A stretch of DNA of 57,057 nt from Tritrichomonas foetus (Eukaryota > Parabasalia > Tritrichomonadida > Tritrichomonadidae), in contig MLAK01000218.1 in NCBI GenBank assembly GCA_001839685.1, positions 1 to 57,057 on the forward strand, in the 5' to 3' direction. The notes below the pieces were generated by a model that ran no database searches, was not told where the DNA came from, and saw nothing but the letters and a program-made list of their open reading frames with translations. A program made the position numbers and the translations under genes. Position 1 is the first letter of the stretch. Each line of letters starts with the position of its first letter. Below are positions 11,254-19,396 of this stretch, one piece after another.

Positions 11254-14200
11254 ATGAAACACAAAGCGCTTAAGCACATTCACACGCCATACAAAATTCC
11301 AGCCATCAGCTCACCGCAAAATCCATACCGTCAATCTGCTCCCATGGTTGGGACCCAATCTACGAAATCATTAAAGCTATGTGGACTCCCTACCTTGAAT
11401 AGTAGTTCAAATATAGATGGTGTTGCAAAAACACTTTCACGAGTAAACTCGCGAGTTCTTCGATCCTCAAGAGATGTCGCACTCGAAAAAAATGATGGAA
11501 TTTTAGATCAATTTCTTTTGTCAACTTTAAACATGCCACTTCATAAGTGTGTAGAAACAGTTTTCCAGAACGAATTAAATGCCCGCGATGTCATTTTTTG
11601 GCAAGATATTCCATCACTTCACACATTGGTATCAAAACGATTAGAAATAACAGTTAGTCATTCAGAAGCTCTAGTTGGATTTACTTTTTATCAACGTAGT
11701 AGATTAATTTTGGAACGACCTTTTGAACATCCCGCCTATTGTGAAAGAATTGATCGTTGCGGAGAAGACAAATATATGACAATGATGCTTTTCCCACTCT
11801 ATGACAATGTTGGATCGGTTTGTGGCGTTGTTCAAGTAATGAGACCAAAAACGCAGCCGTTTGATGTAAAAGCAGAATTAGAATTTGTTGATTATTTTTC
11901 ACGTAAATTTTCAACATATTATAAAGTATTTGCACGACCTGCATTTTCAGATGACATTGTTATAGAACTATTACAATATATGGAAATAGAACAATTTTTG
12001 ATGCTTTTTCAAAAGAAAATGGATCAATTGTTTAAATGTAGGTGTGCAGAAATTTGGAAATATGACTATTCAACAAAAACTCTTCAAATGTATAAAAAGA
12101 CAAAAACAGAAATTGATATTGGTAATTCAGGAATTGTCGGTGATGCAATTAATTCAAGGTATCCTGTAAATTGTATAACAAATAAAATGCTGAGTAGTTA
12201 TAATGAAGTAATCGATGGCTCAGATATTGAACCGGTTTTAGCGATACCTTTAGTTAATACCAAACTAAATGTTATTCATGTTGTTGCTTTACGTGGAGGA
12301 AACAAAGTTGTTGCTTTTTCAGCTGAAGATGAAGCCAATTTAACTAAAATGACCCCTTATATTGTTTTGGCTTTAAGTAATATTGAAAAAGAAGAAAAAT
12401 TTGGCAAATCAAGTGAAACTGATATTCGCGAAAGGCATTGTTTTGAAGGAATTTTAGATTTTCTTGATGCAACTCAAGAAAAGCATGAATTAAATGATAT
12501 GATTGGTAAATTAATGGAAAAAATGGAATTAATTGTTCGATCAGATAGAGCAACATTATATACACTTGATCGATCAACGATGCAGCTTAAAACTATGTTT
12601 TGTACAGGAAAAAATGTTCCAATTGTGAATCCAGCAGATCAAACTATTCCTTCAAAAGTGTTGGCGTCTGGAAATGTATATAATATTGCAGATGCGGACA
12701 ATGATATTGAATTTGATTCATCTATAGATTTAGAAACAAATTATAAGACAAAAACAATTTTGGCTGTTCCTGTATTTAATTGTAGTTCTGACGTTATTGG
12801 TGTTTGTGAATTTTTAAATAGAATTGATGGGAAACCTTTTCCACACTCTGATATTAATTTTATTCGAATTTTAACTTCATTTTGTGGAATGGTTTTAGAT
12901 AATCGGCAATTGCATGAAGAAATTTCATCATCAGAGAAAAAACTAAGAGATGTTTTAGATGTTTCTCTTTCAATTATGTCTGATCTTGGTTTACAAAGCA
13001 CTTATCGTGATATTTTAACAATGTTAAATCAAAAAATGCAATGTGATCGATCTGCTGTTTATTTATTAAATGATGCTAAAGATAATTTAGTATCGTTGGT
13101 TTCTGCTGGTGATCCACTTCAACTCACATTAAATATGTCAATGGGAATTGCACCTTTAGCCTGTAGCAGTAAAGATATACTGATTTCAAATGATGCAAGA
13201 CATGATACTCGCATTGTCAAAGATCCGCTTGATTTATCTGGAATTGTTCTTGATTCTGTTTTAGTTGCACCGATTATCACATCAGATGGTGATGTTCTTG
13301 GCGTTTTTGAAATTGCAAATAAGAAAGAAGCATTTTCACCTGAAGATATTAGTTTAGCTCGTTCATTTTCTTTATTTGTTTCGATTTGTTTAGAAAAACG
13401 AGAACTAAATACAATTTCTGATCATGGAAATGCAGAATTTGAAATGACTCGATGGATTGAACCAACTGAAAGGATAGAATGTGCAATTCCTGCAAGTATG
13501 TCAATCGTAACTGCAAAAAAGATTGATGTTGAAACAACTCGATATAATCCATTGCAATTTGAAGGAATTGATTTATTCCGAGTTGTCTTCTTTGTTTTTG
13601 ATCAATTTAAATTCTTTTCACTTTTTGAAATTCATGCTGATACTTTATTTGGATTCCTTTATAAATTACGTGAAATTTATCCAACTCGAATCTATCATAA
13701 TTTTCAACGTGCTGTTGATATTCTACAATTTGTAAGTTATCAAATAAGAATATCAAAAATTGATAAAAGACTAAATTCTGCAGAATTATTAGCACTGTGT
13801 ATTGCTTCATTATGTATTGATTTGATAAATGAGGATAATACAGATAAACTTGATTACTATGAAATATTATTTGATAAGCCAAAGAAAGTTCAAGATCCAG
13901 CATTAAAACTCTGTAAGTTTTTGATAAATATGATGGGAAATAATAAAATTAATATATTTAGAAATATGGGTATTGAAGATATGAAAACAATGTGGAAAAC
14001 AGTCATGAAACTATTATCTGGAGCACGAATGTCAAATCACTTCAAGCTTATAGAAATGGCGAATAATTATATGAAAAATAGAGATGATGCCGAATGGGGA
14101 AATCCAAAAATTAGATTAATTGCTTTGACTTTGGTTTTGAAGTCCGGACTTGTTGCTTTTATGTGTCGATCCAATCAAATATGTGAGACAGTTTATAGTA

Positions 14201-14466
14201 AAATAGCAGAAGAAGTTTCACCAGAAGTTGATGATAATAAAGATAATGAATTAATTGAATCTCCCTTAAGACTTGCGAAATTAAAAATAGACAACAAAAT
14301 TAGAGAACAAATTGGATTTGCTGCCATTGTTGCAATGCCTATTTTGAAAGCAGCCAGTAAAATGATTAGGCCTTTAATCACAAATTATGAGCTTGCTGAA
14401 GTTAACTTTGAAAAATGGAAATCATGTTTCTTTGATTACGAATCAATACCACAATCTACTACATAA
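11254..14466 (+). CDS. Multi-GAF protein with degenerate cyclic-nucleotide phosphodiesterase domain, 1070 aa
   Basis: Several GAF-type sensor modules are followed by a PDEase-like helical domain. GAF-like blocks lie at about residues 70-215, 225-360, 385-540 and 555-710; clearest are the CDRSAVYLL and SDRATLYTL strands and the VLVAPI / ILAVPV strands. The C-terminal region (about 760-1060) follows class I phosphodiesterases. However, the first metal motif YHNxxHA reads YHNFQRA (residues 814-820) and HDxxH reads IDLIN (855-859), so metal-binding His residues are replaced by Arg, Ile and Asn. It is therefore probably a catalytically dead, cyclic-nucleotide- or small-molecule-responsive regulator. 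The first ATG in the frame (11254) is chosen; the open frame extends upstream only through non-ATG codons. Confidence 0.85.
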   Translation: MKHKALKHIHTPYKIPAISSPQNPYRQSAPMVGTQSTKSLKLCGLPTLNSSSNIDGVAKTLSRVNSRVLRSSRDVALEKNDGILDQFLLSTLNMPLHKCVETVFQNELNARDVIFWQDIPSLHTLVSKRLEITVSHSEALVGFTFYQRSRLILERPFEHPAYCERIDRCGEDKYMTMMLFPLYDNVGSVCGVVQVMRPKTQPFDVKAELEFVDYFSRKFSTYYKVFARPAFSDDIVIELLQYMEIEQFLMLFQKKMDQLFKCRCAEIWKYDYSTKTLQMYKKTKTEIDIGNSGIVGDAINSRYPVNCITNKMLSSYNEVIDGSDIEPVLAIPLVNTKLNVIHVVALRGGNKVVAFSAEDEANLTKMTPYIVLALSNIEKEEKFGKSSETDIRERHCFEGILDFLDATQEKHELNDMIGKLMEKMELIVRSDRATLYTLDRSTMQLKTMFCTGKNVPIVNPADQTIPSKVLASGNVYNIADADNDIEFDSSIDLETNYKTKTILAVPVFNCSSDVIGVCEFLNRIDGKPFPHSDINFIRILTSFCGMVLDNRQLHEEISSSEKKLRDVLDVSLSIMSDLGLQSTYRDILTMLNQKMQCDRSAVYLLNDAKDNLVSLVSAGDPLQLTLNMSMGIAPLACSSKDILISNDARHDTRIVKDPLDLSGIVLDSVLVAPIITSDGDVLGVFEIANKKEAFSPEDISLARSFSLFVSICLEKRELNTISDHGNAEFEMTRWIEPTERIECAIPASMSIVTAKKIDVETTRYNPLQFEGIDLFRVVFFVFDQFKFFSLFEIHADTLFGFLYKLREIYPTRIYHNFQRAVDILQFVSYQIRISKIDKRLNSAELLALCIASLCIDLINEDNTDKLDYYEILFDKPKKVQDPALKLCKFLINMMGNNKINIFRNMGIEDMKTMWKTVMKLLSGARMSNHFKLIEMANNYMKNRDDAEWGNPKIRLIALTLVLKSGLVAFMCRSNQICETVYSKIAEEVSPEVDDNKDNELIESPLRLAKLKIDNKIREQIGFAAIVAMPILKAASKMIRPLITNYELAEVNFEKWKSCFFDYESIPQSTT

Positions 14467-14627
14467 ATGTTTGTATTTTTCAATCTTTTTTAAAATATAT
14501 TGTTTGTTTGTTTGTTTTTCTGATCGCAAAATATCAACAATTATGATAAACAATTGTGAAAATTAAATCGCAAAAATCACAAATTTATTTATAAAAAAAT
14601 CTTCAATCCAATTGATGTGTATTGTAG
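14467..14627. other. Convergent 3' spacer
   Basis: Short AT-rich spacer between two convergent genes, including a TTTG run (near 14502-14518). It contains nothing coding. Confidence 0.5.
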
Positions 14628-15767
14628 CTATGAAATAAAACAACAACAATCATTTTTATCAGAAGCTTGACTGAATGGAGCAGGTGCTGTAATCTGTGGT
14701 GAAATTAGGTGGTGGTCAATCAAATCATTTCCATAATCTTTTTCCATAACATGATCAATTGCATGTTTTGTATTATTCGATTTCAACTCTTTCAATTCTT
14801 CTGCAGTTGCTTGTCTGTTTTTCTTCAAGCATTCTGCCCAGTCAAAAGGCTCATAAATATCAATTTCTTTATCAGATCTCTGTCTCAAAATCTCCATCAA
14901 CAAATGATAAATTTGAGTGTAATTTGGAATATCCAAAAACTCCAACTTTGAAATATGTTCCCAAATTTGACCTAATTCAGGAATAGGAGGTGTTTTTATC
15001 ATTTTTTCACTAAATTTTTCTTTTTCTTGAATAAATTGATACTTTTGACTAACGCGGTACCATGGAAGCTCGCCAACGATGAGTTCGTAGGCGAAATAAA
15101 ACCATGAAATAACATCATCTCTTCGAGATAGGTCTTGAAGGCGGTGGCCGTTTATGCTCGAATAGACACGTGTTCCACGAAAACCTGCCCGAAGACGAGG
15201 CCTCAAATGCTGACCTGTTTCCGGGTTCACAAAGACATGACTGAGCCCAAAATCAATCAGGCATATTGGATGCTCAATTCCTTCTCTTGTCACAATATTT
15301 GATGGTTTTATATCACGGTGAATGAATCCAAGCTGGTGTAAAGATTCAATACATTTCAGAATATGATATGATGCGCGAATGCTTGTTGATAGCGTGAATC
15401 TTTTATTAGCTGTTGAGTGGAGTAAAGTTGATAGGCTTGGACCCATGCATTCCATTGTGAAAAATGACATTATTTTATTTTTGCCGAAAATTCCAATCCG
15501 TGGAAAGTATGGAGATGTCTGGAGCTCTGATAAAACTTGATATTCGAATTCTAACGTTTTGTGCTTCGTTCTAAGGCTTTCCGTCTTCATCGCCCAAAGA
15601 ATTCCCGTTCGTGAATCAACGCATGGATAAATTGCACCGAATGAGCCGAATCCAATTTTCTTGCCGACTATTAAATCGCAGATTTGAGTTCCTGGCGAGA
15701 TTTCGAATTTATGCGACATTTTGGTTGGAGAAATTTTTAATACTTCATTTTTTTTCTGAGAACTCAT
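14628..15767 (-). CDS. CK1-family protein kinase with C-terminal CaaX-like box, 379 aa
   Basis: Serine/threonine kinase of the casein kinase 1 group. Visible elements are the glycine loop (GFGSFGAIY, about 39-47), the ATP-anchoring Lys61 (WAMK), the catalytic loop HRDIKPSN (150-157) and DFG (172-174). A CK1-type activation segment follows (RAGFRGTRVYSS in place of the usual GTxRYAS), then RRDDVISWFYFAYELIVGEL. All catalytic residues are present. The protein ends in CCCFIS: the last four residues fit a CaaX box (Ser at X suggests farnesylation) and the two preceding Cys could be palmitoylated, so membrane anchoring is likely. CK1 genes are strongly expanded in trichomonads. The ATG at 15767 is used; Met17 is an alternative start. 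Confidence 0.92.
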   Translation of the reverse strand: MSSQKKNEVLKISPTKMSHKFEISPGTQICDLIVGKKIGFGSFGAIYPCVDSRTGILWAMKTESLRTKHKTLEFEYQVLSELQTSPYFPRIGIFGKNKIMSFFTMECMGPSLSTLLHSTANKRFTLSTSIRASYHILKCIESLHQLGFIHRDIKPSNIVTREGIEHPICLIDFGLSHVFVNPETGQHLRPRLRAGFRGTRVYSSINGHRLQDLSRRDDVISWFYFAYELIVGELPWYRVSQKYQFIQEKEKFSEKMIKTPPIPELGQIWEHISKLEFLDIPNYTQIYHLLMEILRQRSDKEIDIYEPFDWAECLKKNRQATAEELKELKSNNTKHAIDHVMEKDYGNDLIDHHLISPQITAPAPFSQASDKNDCCCFIS

Positions 15768-16142
15768 AGAATTTCAAAACATTTGATATCAATCACTTGA
15801 ATATCGATTCGAAATTTTCGAAGAATGAAGTGGAAATTCTTCTGAATTTTTTGAATGACCACATGATAAAACGGCCATATAAATTCTGAAAATATTGAAT
15901 TTTTAGTGATGCATTTGTAAATAAAACCACCTCTAGAAAATGATATTCCTTCTCACGTTATTAAATAAAAAAAGAAAAATACTTGAATAGCTCTTCCATT
16001 CTGTTTTTACTTGTTAAATGGTGAATAATTTGCAAAATGAAAATTAGATTTGTAAACTTATTGATATCTCATTATAAATTACTGAAAAAGTTCAATGTCT
16101 AAATAAATCATGAAATTGCAACGGTTAAGGTCAATTTAACAC
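15768..16142. other. Divergent promoter region
   Basis: AT-rich spacer of about 375 bases between the divergent kinase and J-protein genes. I see no clear TCAYW element close to either ATG and no coding sequence. Confidence 0.45.
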
Positions 16143-16985
16143 ATGGAATCTGAAGGAGAAATCCGGAGAATTCTGAATGAAACAGATTATTTTAAGATAC
16201 TGAAATTAGGACCAGAATGCTCAAATGATGATGTGAAAAGAAATTACAGGAAATTGGCCTCTCAAGTCCATCCAGATCGATCCAAAAATCCAAATTCGAC
16301 AAATGCCTTCCAAAAAATCTCGCAAGCCAAACAAGCTCTTGAAACAGAAACTAAAAGACGCGATTATATAAACATTAAAGAACAGCCAAATAATCAATGG
16401 AATAGATATCAATATAATTTTAACGGCCAACATCACAACGTTTATAATCGAAATAATGTAAACAACGGCTATCCGGGAGCAAGAAGGGAATATGCCAACC
16501 GCGGAAACGATGATGTAATATATGTATTTCGAGGAGTTCAAAACGGGCGGCAATACTACTACTATTATGACCCAAACAATCAAGAAGACATTTTTGAAGA
16601 ACTTTGGCAAGCTCTCAAATATGTACTAATGGTTGTCATCATTGTGGTTTTGATTTTTGCAGCCATTTTTTCAATCTATTCTGCTTACGACAATTTTAAA
16701 AATCCAATTAATAAGCAAACTCTAAAAGGAATTTTAACATTTGACAACCAAGATGGAAGGTCAATGCAAAGGTACAGCCGGAAATACCGGCAAAAATATT
16801 TTCTTCCCTATTCTTATACGAATCGATTCGAAAGGAGTAAGCAATTCAAATATTTGAAGAAGATTGATAGTGTTGCTGATGAAATGTGGAAAGATGAAAT
16901 TGACATTCGATGTGAGTTGGAAAAAAAGCAAATTGGAAAGGAAGGAAGCCAATGCATGGCAAAAAGAAGAGTTTTTAGAAGATAA
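16143..16985 (+). CDS. DNAJB12/14-like membrane J-domain protein, 280 aa
   Basis: Hsp70 co-chaperone, probably of the ER membrane. The J domain is N-terminal (about 14-78) with the HPD triad at 43-45 (SQVHPDRSKN), needed to stimulate Hsp70 ATPase. A Tyr/Asn-rich linker (about 80-150) is followed by one transmembrane segment (about 159-182, YVLMVVIIVVLIFAAIFSIY). The C-terminal part resembles the DUF1977 region of DNAJB12/DNAJB14: a Tyr-rich stretch, then a helix with DEMWKDEIDIRCELEKKQ, where the family has its conserved Leu-Arg-x-x-Cys-x-x-Glu element. Animal homologs act in ERAD and are longer (about 370-410 aa). In the same window a Ubc6-like E2 would act in the same pathway. Confidence 0.85.
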   Translation: MESEGEIRRILNETDYFKILKLGPECSNDDVKRNYRKLASQVHPDRSKNPNSTNAFQKISQAKQALETETKRRDYINIKEQPNNQWNRYQYNFNGQHHNVYNRNNVNNGYPGARREYANRGNDDVIYVFRGVQNGRQYYYYYDPNNQEDIFEELWQALKYVLMVVIIVVLIFAAIFSIYSAYDNFKNPINKQTLKGILTFDNQDGRSMQRYSRKYRQKYFLPYSYTNRFERSKQFKYLKKIDSVADEMWKDEIDIRCELEKKQIGKEGSQCMAKRRVFRR

Positions 16986-17037
16986 TTTTATTGAATTTTA
17001 TGTTTCGGTAATTTTGTTTTGATTTAAATGCGAATTA

Positions 17038-17190
17038 TTTTGTTTATTTATGTGTTTATATATTTATGTGTTTGTTCATTTAGTTATGTGTTTATTTATT
17101 TATGTGTTTGTTTGTTCATTTATACGTTTATTTATTTATGTGTTTGTTTATTTATGTGTTTGTTTGTTCATTTATGTATTTGTTTATTTA
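17038..17190. repeat. T-rich minisatellite (TTTATTTATGTGTTTG type)
   Basis: Imperfect tandem array built from TTTATTTATGTGTTTGTT-like units, some with TTCATTTATG variants. It lies just after the J-protein gene and produces a meaningless 60-aa low-complexity frame on the plus strand, which I do not annotate. Confidence 0.8.
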
Positions 17191-17363
17191 TGCATCATGA
17201 AGATTGAATCACGCATGAAAAATCGAATATAATTTAAAAAGAAGTTAAATTTGCTCTGCCTTATGTAATGCACTTATATGACAATTTTCCGAAGTTTGAT
17301 ATTTCTAATTAATAGGAATGTAAATATGTGCTTCAATAATTCCGACATCATTCACTTCACATT

Positions 17364-17368
17364 TCATT
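17364..17368 (+). promoter_or_regulatory. Candidate initiator TCATT for CDC123
   Basis: TCATT, 16 bases before the first ATG of the CDC123 gene. It matches TCAYW, but several other matches (TCATT, TCACT, TCACA) occur in the preceding 20 bases, so only the general position is meaningful. Confidence 0.35.
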
Positions 17369-17383
17369 TTTTAAATTGGAACA

Positions 17384-18363
17384 ATGATGCACAATGAACT
17401 TGTTTTAAACGATGAAAATATGATAACAGATATAGAGAGTTATCCGTTGATCTTTCAGTATCATTATTCACCGAAAATAAGAAAAATGACTTCGGAGTTC
17501 CTGAACACCAATAAACCTGATTGGGCATTAGATGATTGCGCATTATGCCAAAATTATTATTCAATGCTAAAATCATTTCTACCACAATTAGAATTTATTG
17601 AGCTTCCTGAGAGCCTCCACAAAATAATTCCTTCAGTTTACAATAAGTTTGAGAAAATATACTTTCCACTTTTAAGAGGGCAAATCGAAAATAAAAACTC
17701 TCCAATATCAGACCCAAACATAAACTGGTTTAACTATCTAAAAGATTCTAAAACATTGTCTGAAGAAGAAAATTGTGAATTAGAGAAATTTGAACAAAAA
17801 ATCACACATTATTTTCAGAGTGAACATTTTGTAAAGTTATCTTGTAGATCACCAAAAGATTCACCAGTAGCTAATCGAAAAAGGGAAATTGGTATGGAAG
17901 ATTGGATGAAATGCACTAATTCCATTGAAGCAATAGAATTGTTAATTACATCAAATAGAATTTCATCAGATTTACTGAAATGGAAAAACATTTTTCTAAT
18001 CATTTCTCCATGGATTCCAACAGATACAGCAAATGAATTTCGTTGTTTTGTATGTCGAAATTGTTTAACAGCTGTTTCTCAATATTCATCATCTTATCTC
18101 CCGAATTTTAAAGATGAAAAAGATAGAAAAACTGTTGAAGAGAAAATCACTCAACTTGTAAATCAAGTCATTGACATAACAAAACAAATTATAAATATAA
18201 TTCCTATATAATCGATTGCACAATAATAAAGCAAGAAGCTTCAATTCTTGAAATCAATCCTTTTATTCGTGCAACAGGCTCGGCTCTTTTTTCATGGATT
18301 GATGATTGGAAGATACTAACAGAACCCAAAAAATATCCTATTTTTAGATGGAAAGAAGATTGA
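17384..18363 (+). CDS. CDC123: CDC123/D123 family protein, split by a -1 frameshift near 18.2 kb
   Basis: ATP-grasp-like chaperone that in other eukaryotes assembles the eIF2 translation initiation complex by binding eIF2 gamma. The first frame (17384-18211, 275 aa) has the family motifs FVKLSCRSPKDS (about residue 147), NEFRCFVCRNCLTAVSQY (about 215-235) and the following helices. It then stops at TAA 18209-18211. The -1 frame is open from 18175 to TGA 18361-18363. It encodes the expected family C-terminus, including ILEINPF (the conserved I-D/E-x-N-P-F metal/ATP motif) and GSALFSW. The gene therefore appears complete but interrupted by one frameshift. This may be a sequencing error, a recent lesion or, less likely, programmed frameshifting; no classical slippery heptamer is seen. 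Both halves are well conserved. Confidence 0.8.
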
Positions 18364-18579
18364 GACAGAATTCATCTAATTGAGGATTAACTCGATAAAT
18401 TAATAAAATGCTTTTTGATAGATATTAACTAAGTTTTTTATAGTTATAATATAGAATATTGTCAATAGAAAACAGTTTTAGCACAATCAATAGATTCGAA
18501 AATACCAATATGAATTCATTTTGTTATCATGATGACAGAAAGAAATAAATTTATTAATAGAAAATACTAATTAGATTAT

Positions 18580-18753
18580 TTAAACAGTTAAAAAATATAA
18601 ATAAATAAAAAATATACAGTCGGAGACACCATTAAAGTTCAATTGCAGTTGGTTGTAAATCCGTATAGCCCATTCAATTTCTTCATAGTGATTGAGAGAT
18701 TTAAGCGTTATTTGTGAGGATTGAATGTACAATAGTTCAAAATCAATCACTTT
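18580..18753 (-). pseudogene. Short coding-like fragment, unrecognised
   Basis: A minus-strand frame open for 57 codons without an ATG. It encodes a convincingly protein-like peptide (for example NHYEEIEWAIRIYNQLQLNF) with a good mix of charged and hydrophobic residues, unlike the surrounding low-complexity DNA. It starts just after a TGA and runs into AT-rich sequence. Probably the remnant of a decayed gene; family unknown. Confidence 0.3.
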
Positions 18754-18916
18754 TCAGATGTTTTAGGAAAAGGGTAAAAAGAAGAAGAAATGTAAAAAAA
18801 AGATTCACTGATGATGTTTCGAAGATAAATGTATACAGAAAAAAGGACAAAAAATAAAATTAAAGTTAAATCAAATAAAAGAAAAGAAAAGGCAAAAATC
18901 GAAGTAAGAATATGAT

Positions 18917-19130
18917 TTATAATTGTTGGCAGTTGCTTTCTTCAGGCATTGCTTCTTTCCTGTGTTGTTTTCTGTGAATACTGATTATCTGTGAGTATTC
19001 GCCTTCAACAATGGTGCAAGGTAATTTCTAAAAATGATACACGAAAATCATTCAAATCTATTCAAAAATTGGTCCGTGGTCTTTCAAAAAGTTTATGACA
19101 GGCATTTTTTATGTAGAAATCTTCAGACAT
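18917..19130 (-). pseudogene. Short coding-like fragment with stop and frameshift
   Basis: A minus-strand ATG at 19130 opens a protein-like frame (MSEDFYIKNACHKLFERPR) that stops after 22 codons. It resumes briefly in frame, then a second frame carries IVEGEYSQIISIHRKQHRKE to a TAA at 18917. This may be a decayed small gene. No recognisable intron signals (GTAYGT...ACTAAC) separate the parts. Not recognised. Confidence 0.25.
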
Positions 19131-19396
19131 GTTAAGTTTTTGATAAAATTTAGCTTAATAATTTCCCCATCTCAAAAGTCGCCCATTTGAATGAGCATCT
19201 CAAAATAATTGTATACTCAATACGATTTTTTGTTAATCTTCATTGAATTCACTATATGATTTACTCAATCACTAAAGGATTTTCATCTGATTGAATTTCA
19301 TAATTGATGAGAGTGGTTACAATATTCTATTTTTCACTTAGCATTTCCTGTCCAAGAAAATTTTCCGAAATCTTTCACGATTTTTCGATTTTCTTC

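Noticed and set aside
17050..17232. 60-aa frame rich in Phe, Val, Cys and Tyr
   Set aside because: It is a direct translation of the T-rich minisatellite.
18200..18215. Intron explaining the CDC123 frame change
   Set aside because: No trichomonad splice signals (GTAYGT and ACTAACACACAG) are present, and both frames abut directly.
18600..18720. Possible tRNA or other small RNA (GTTCAATTGC resembles a B box)
   Set aside because: No cloverleaf can be drawn around it, and the minus strand looks coding.
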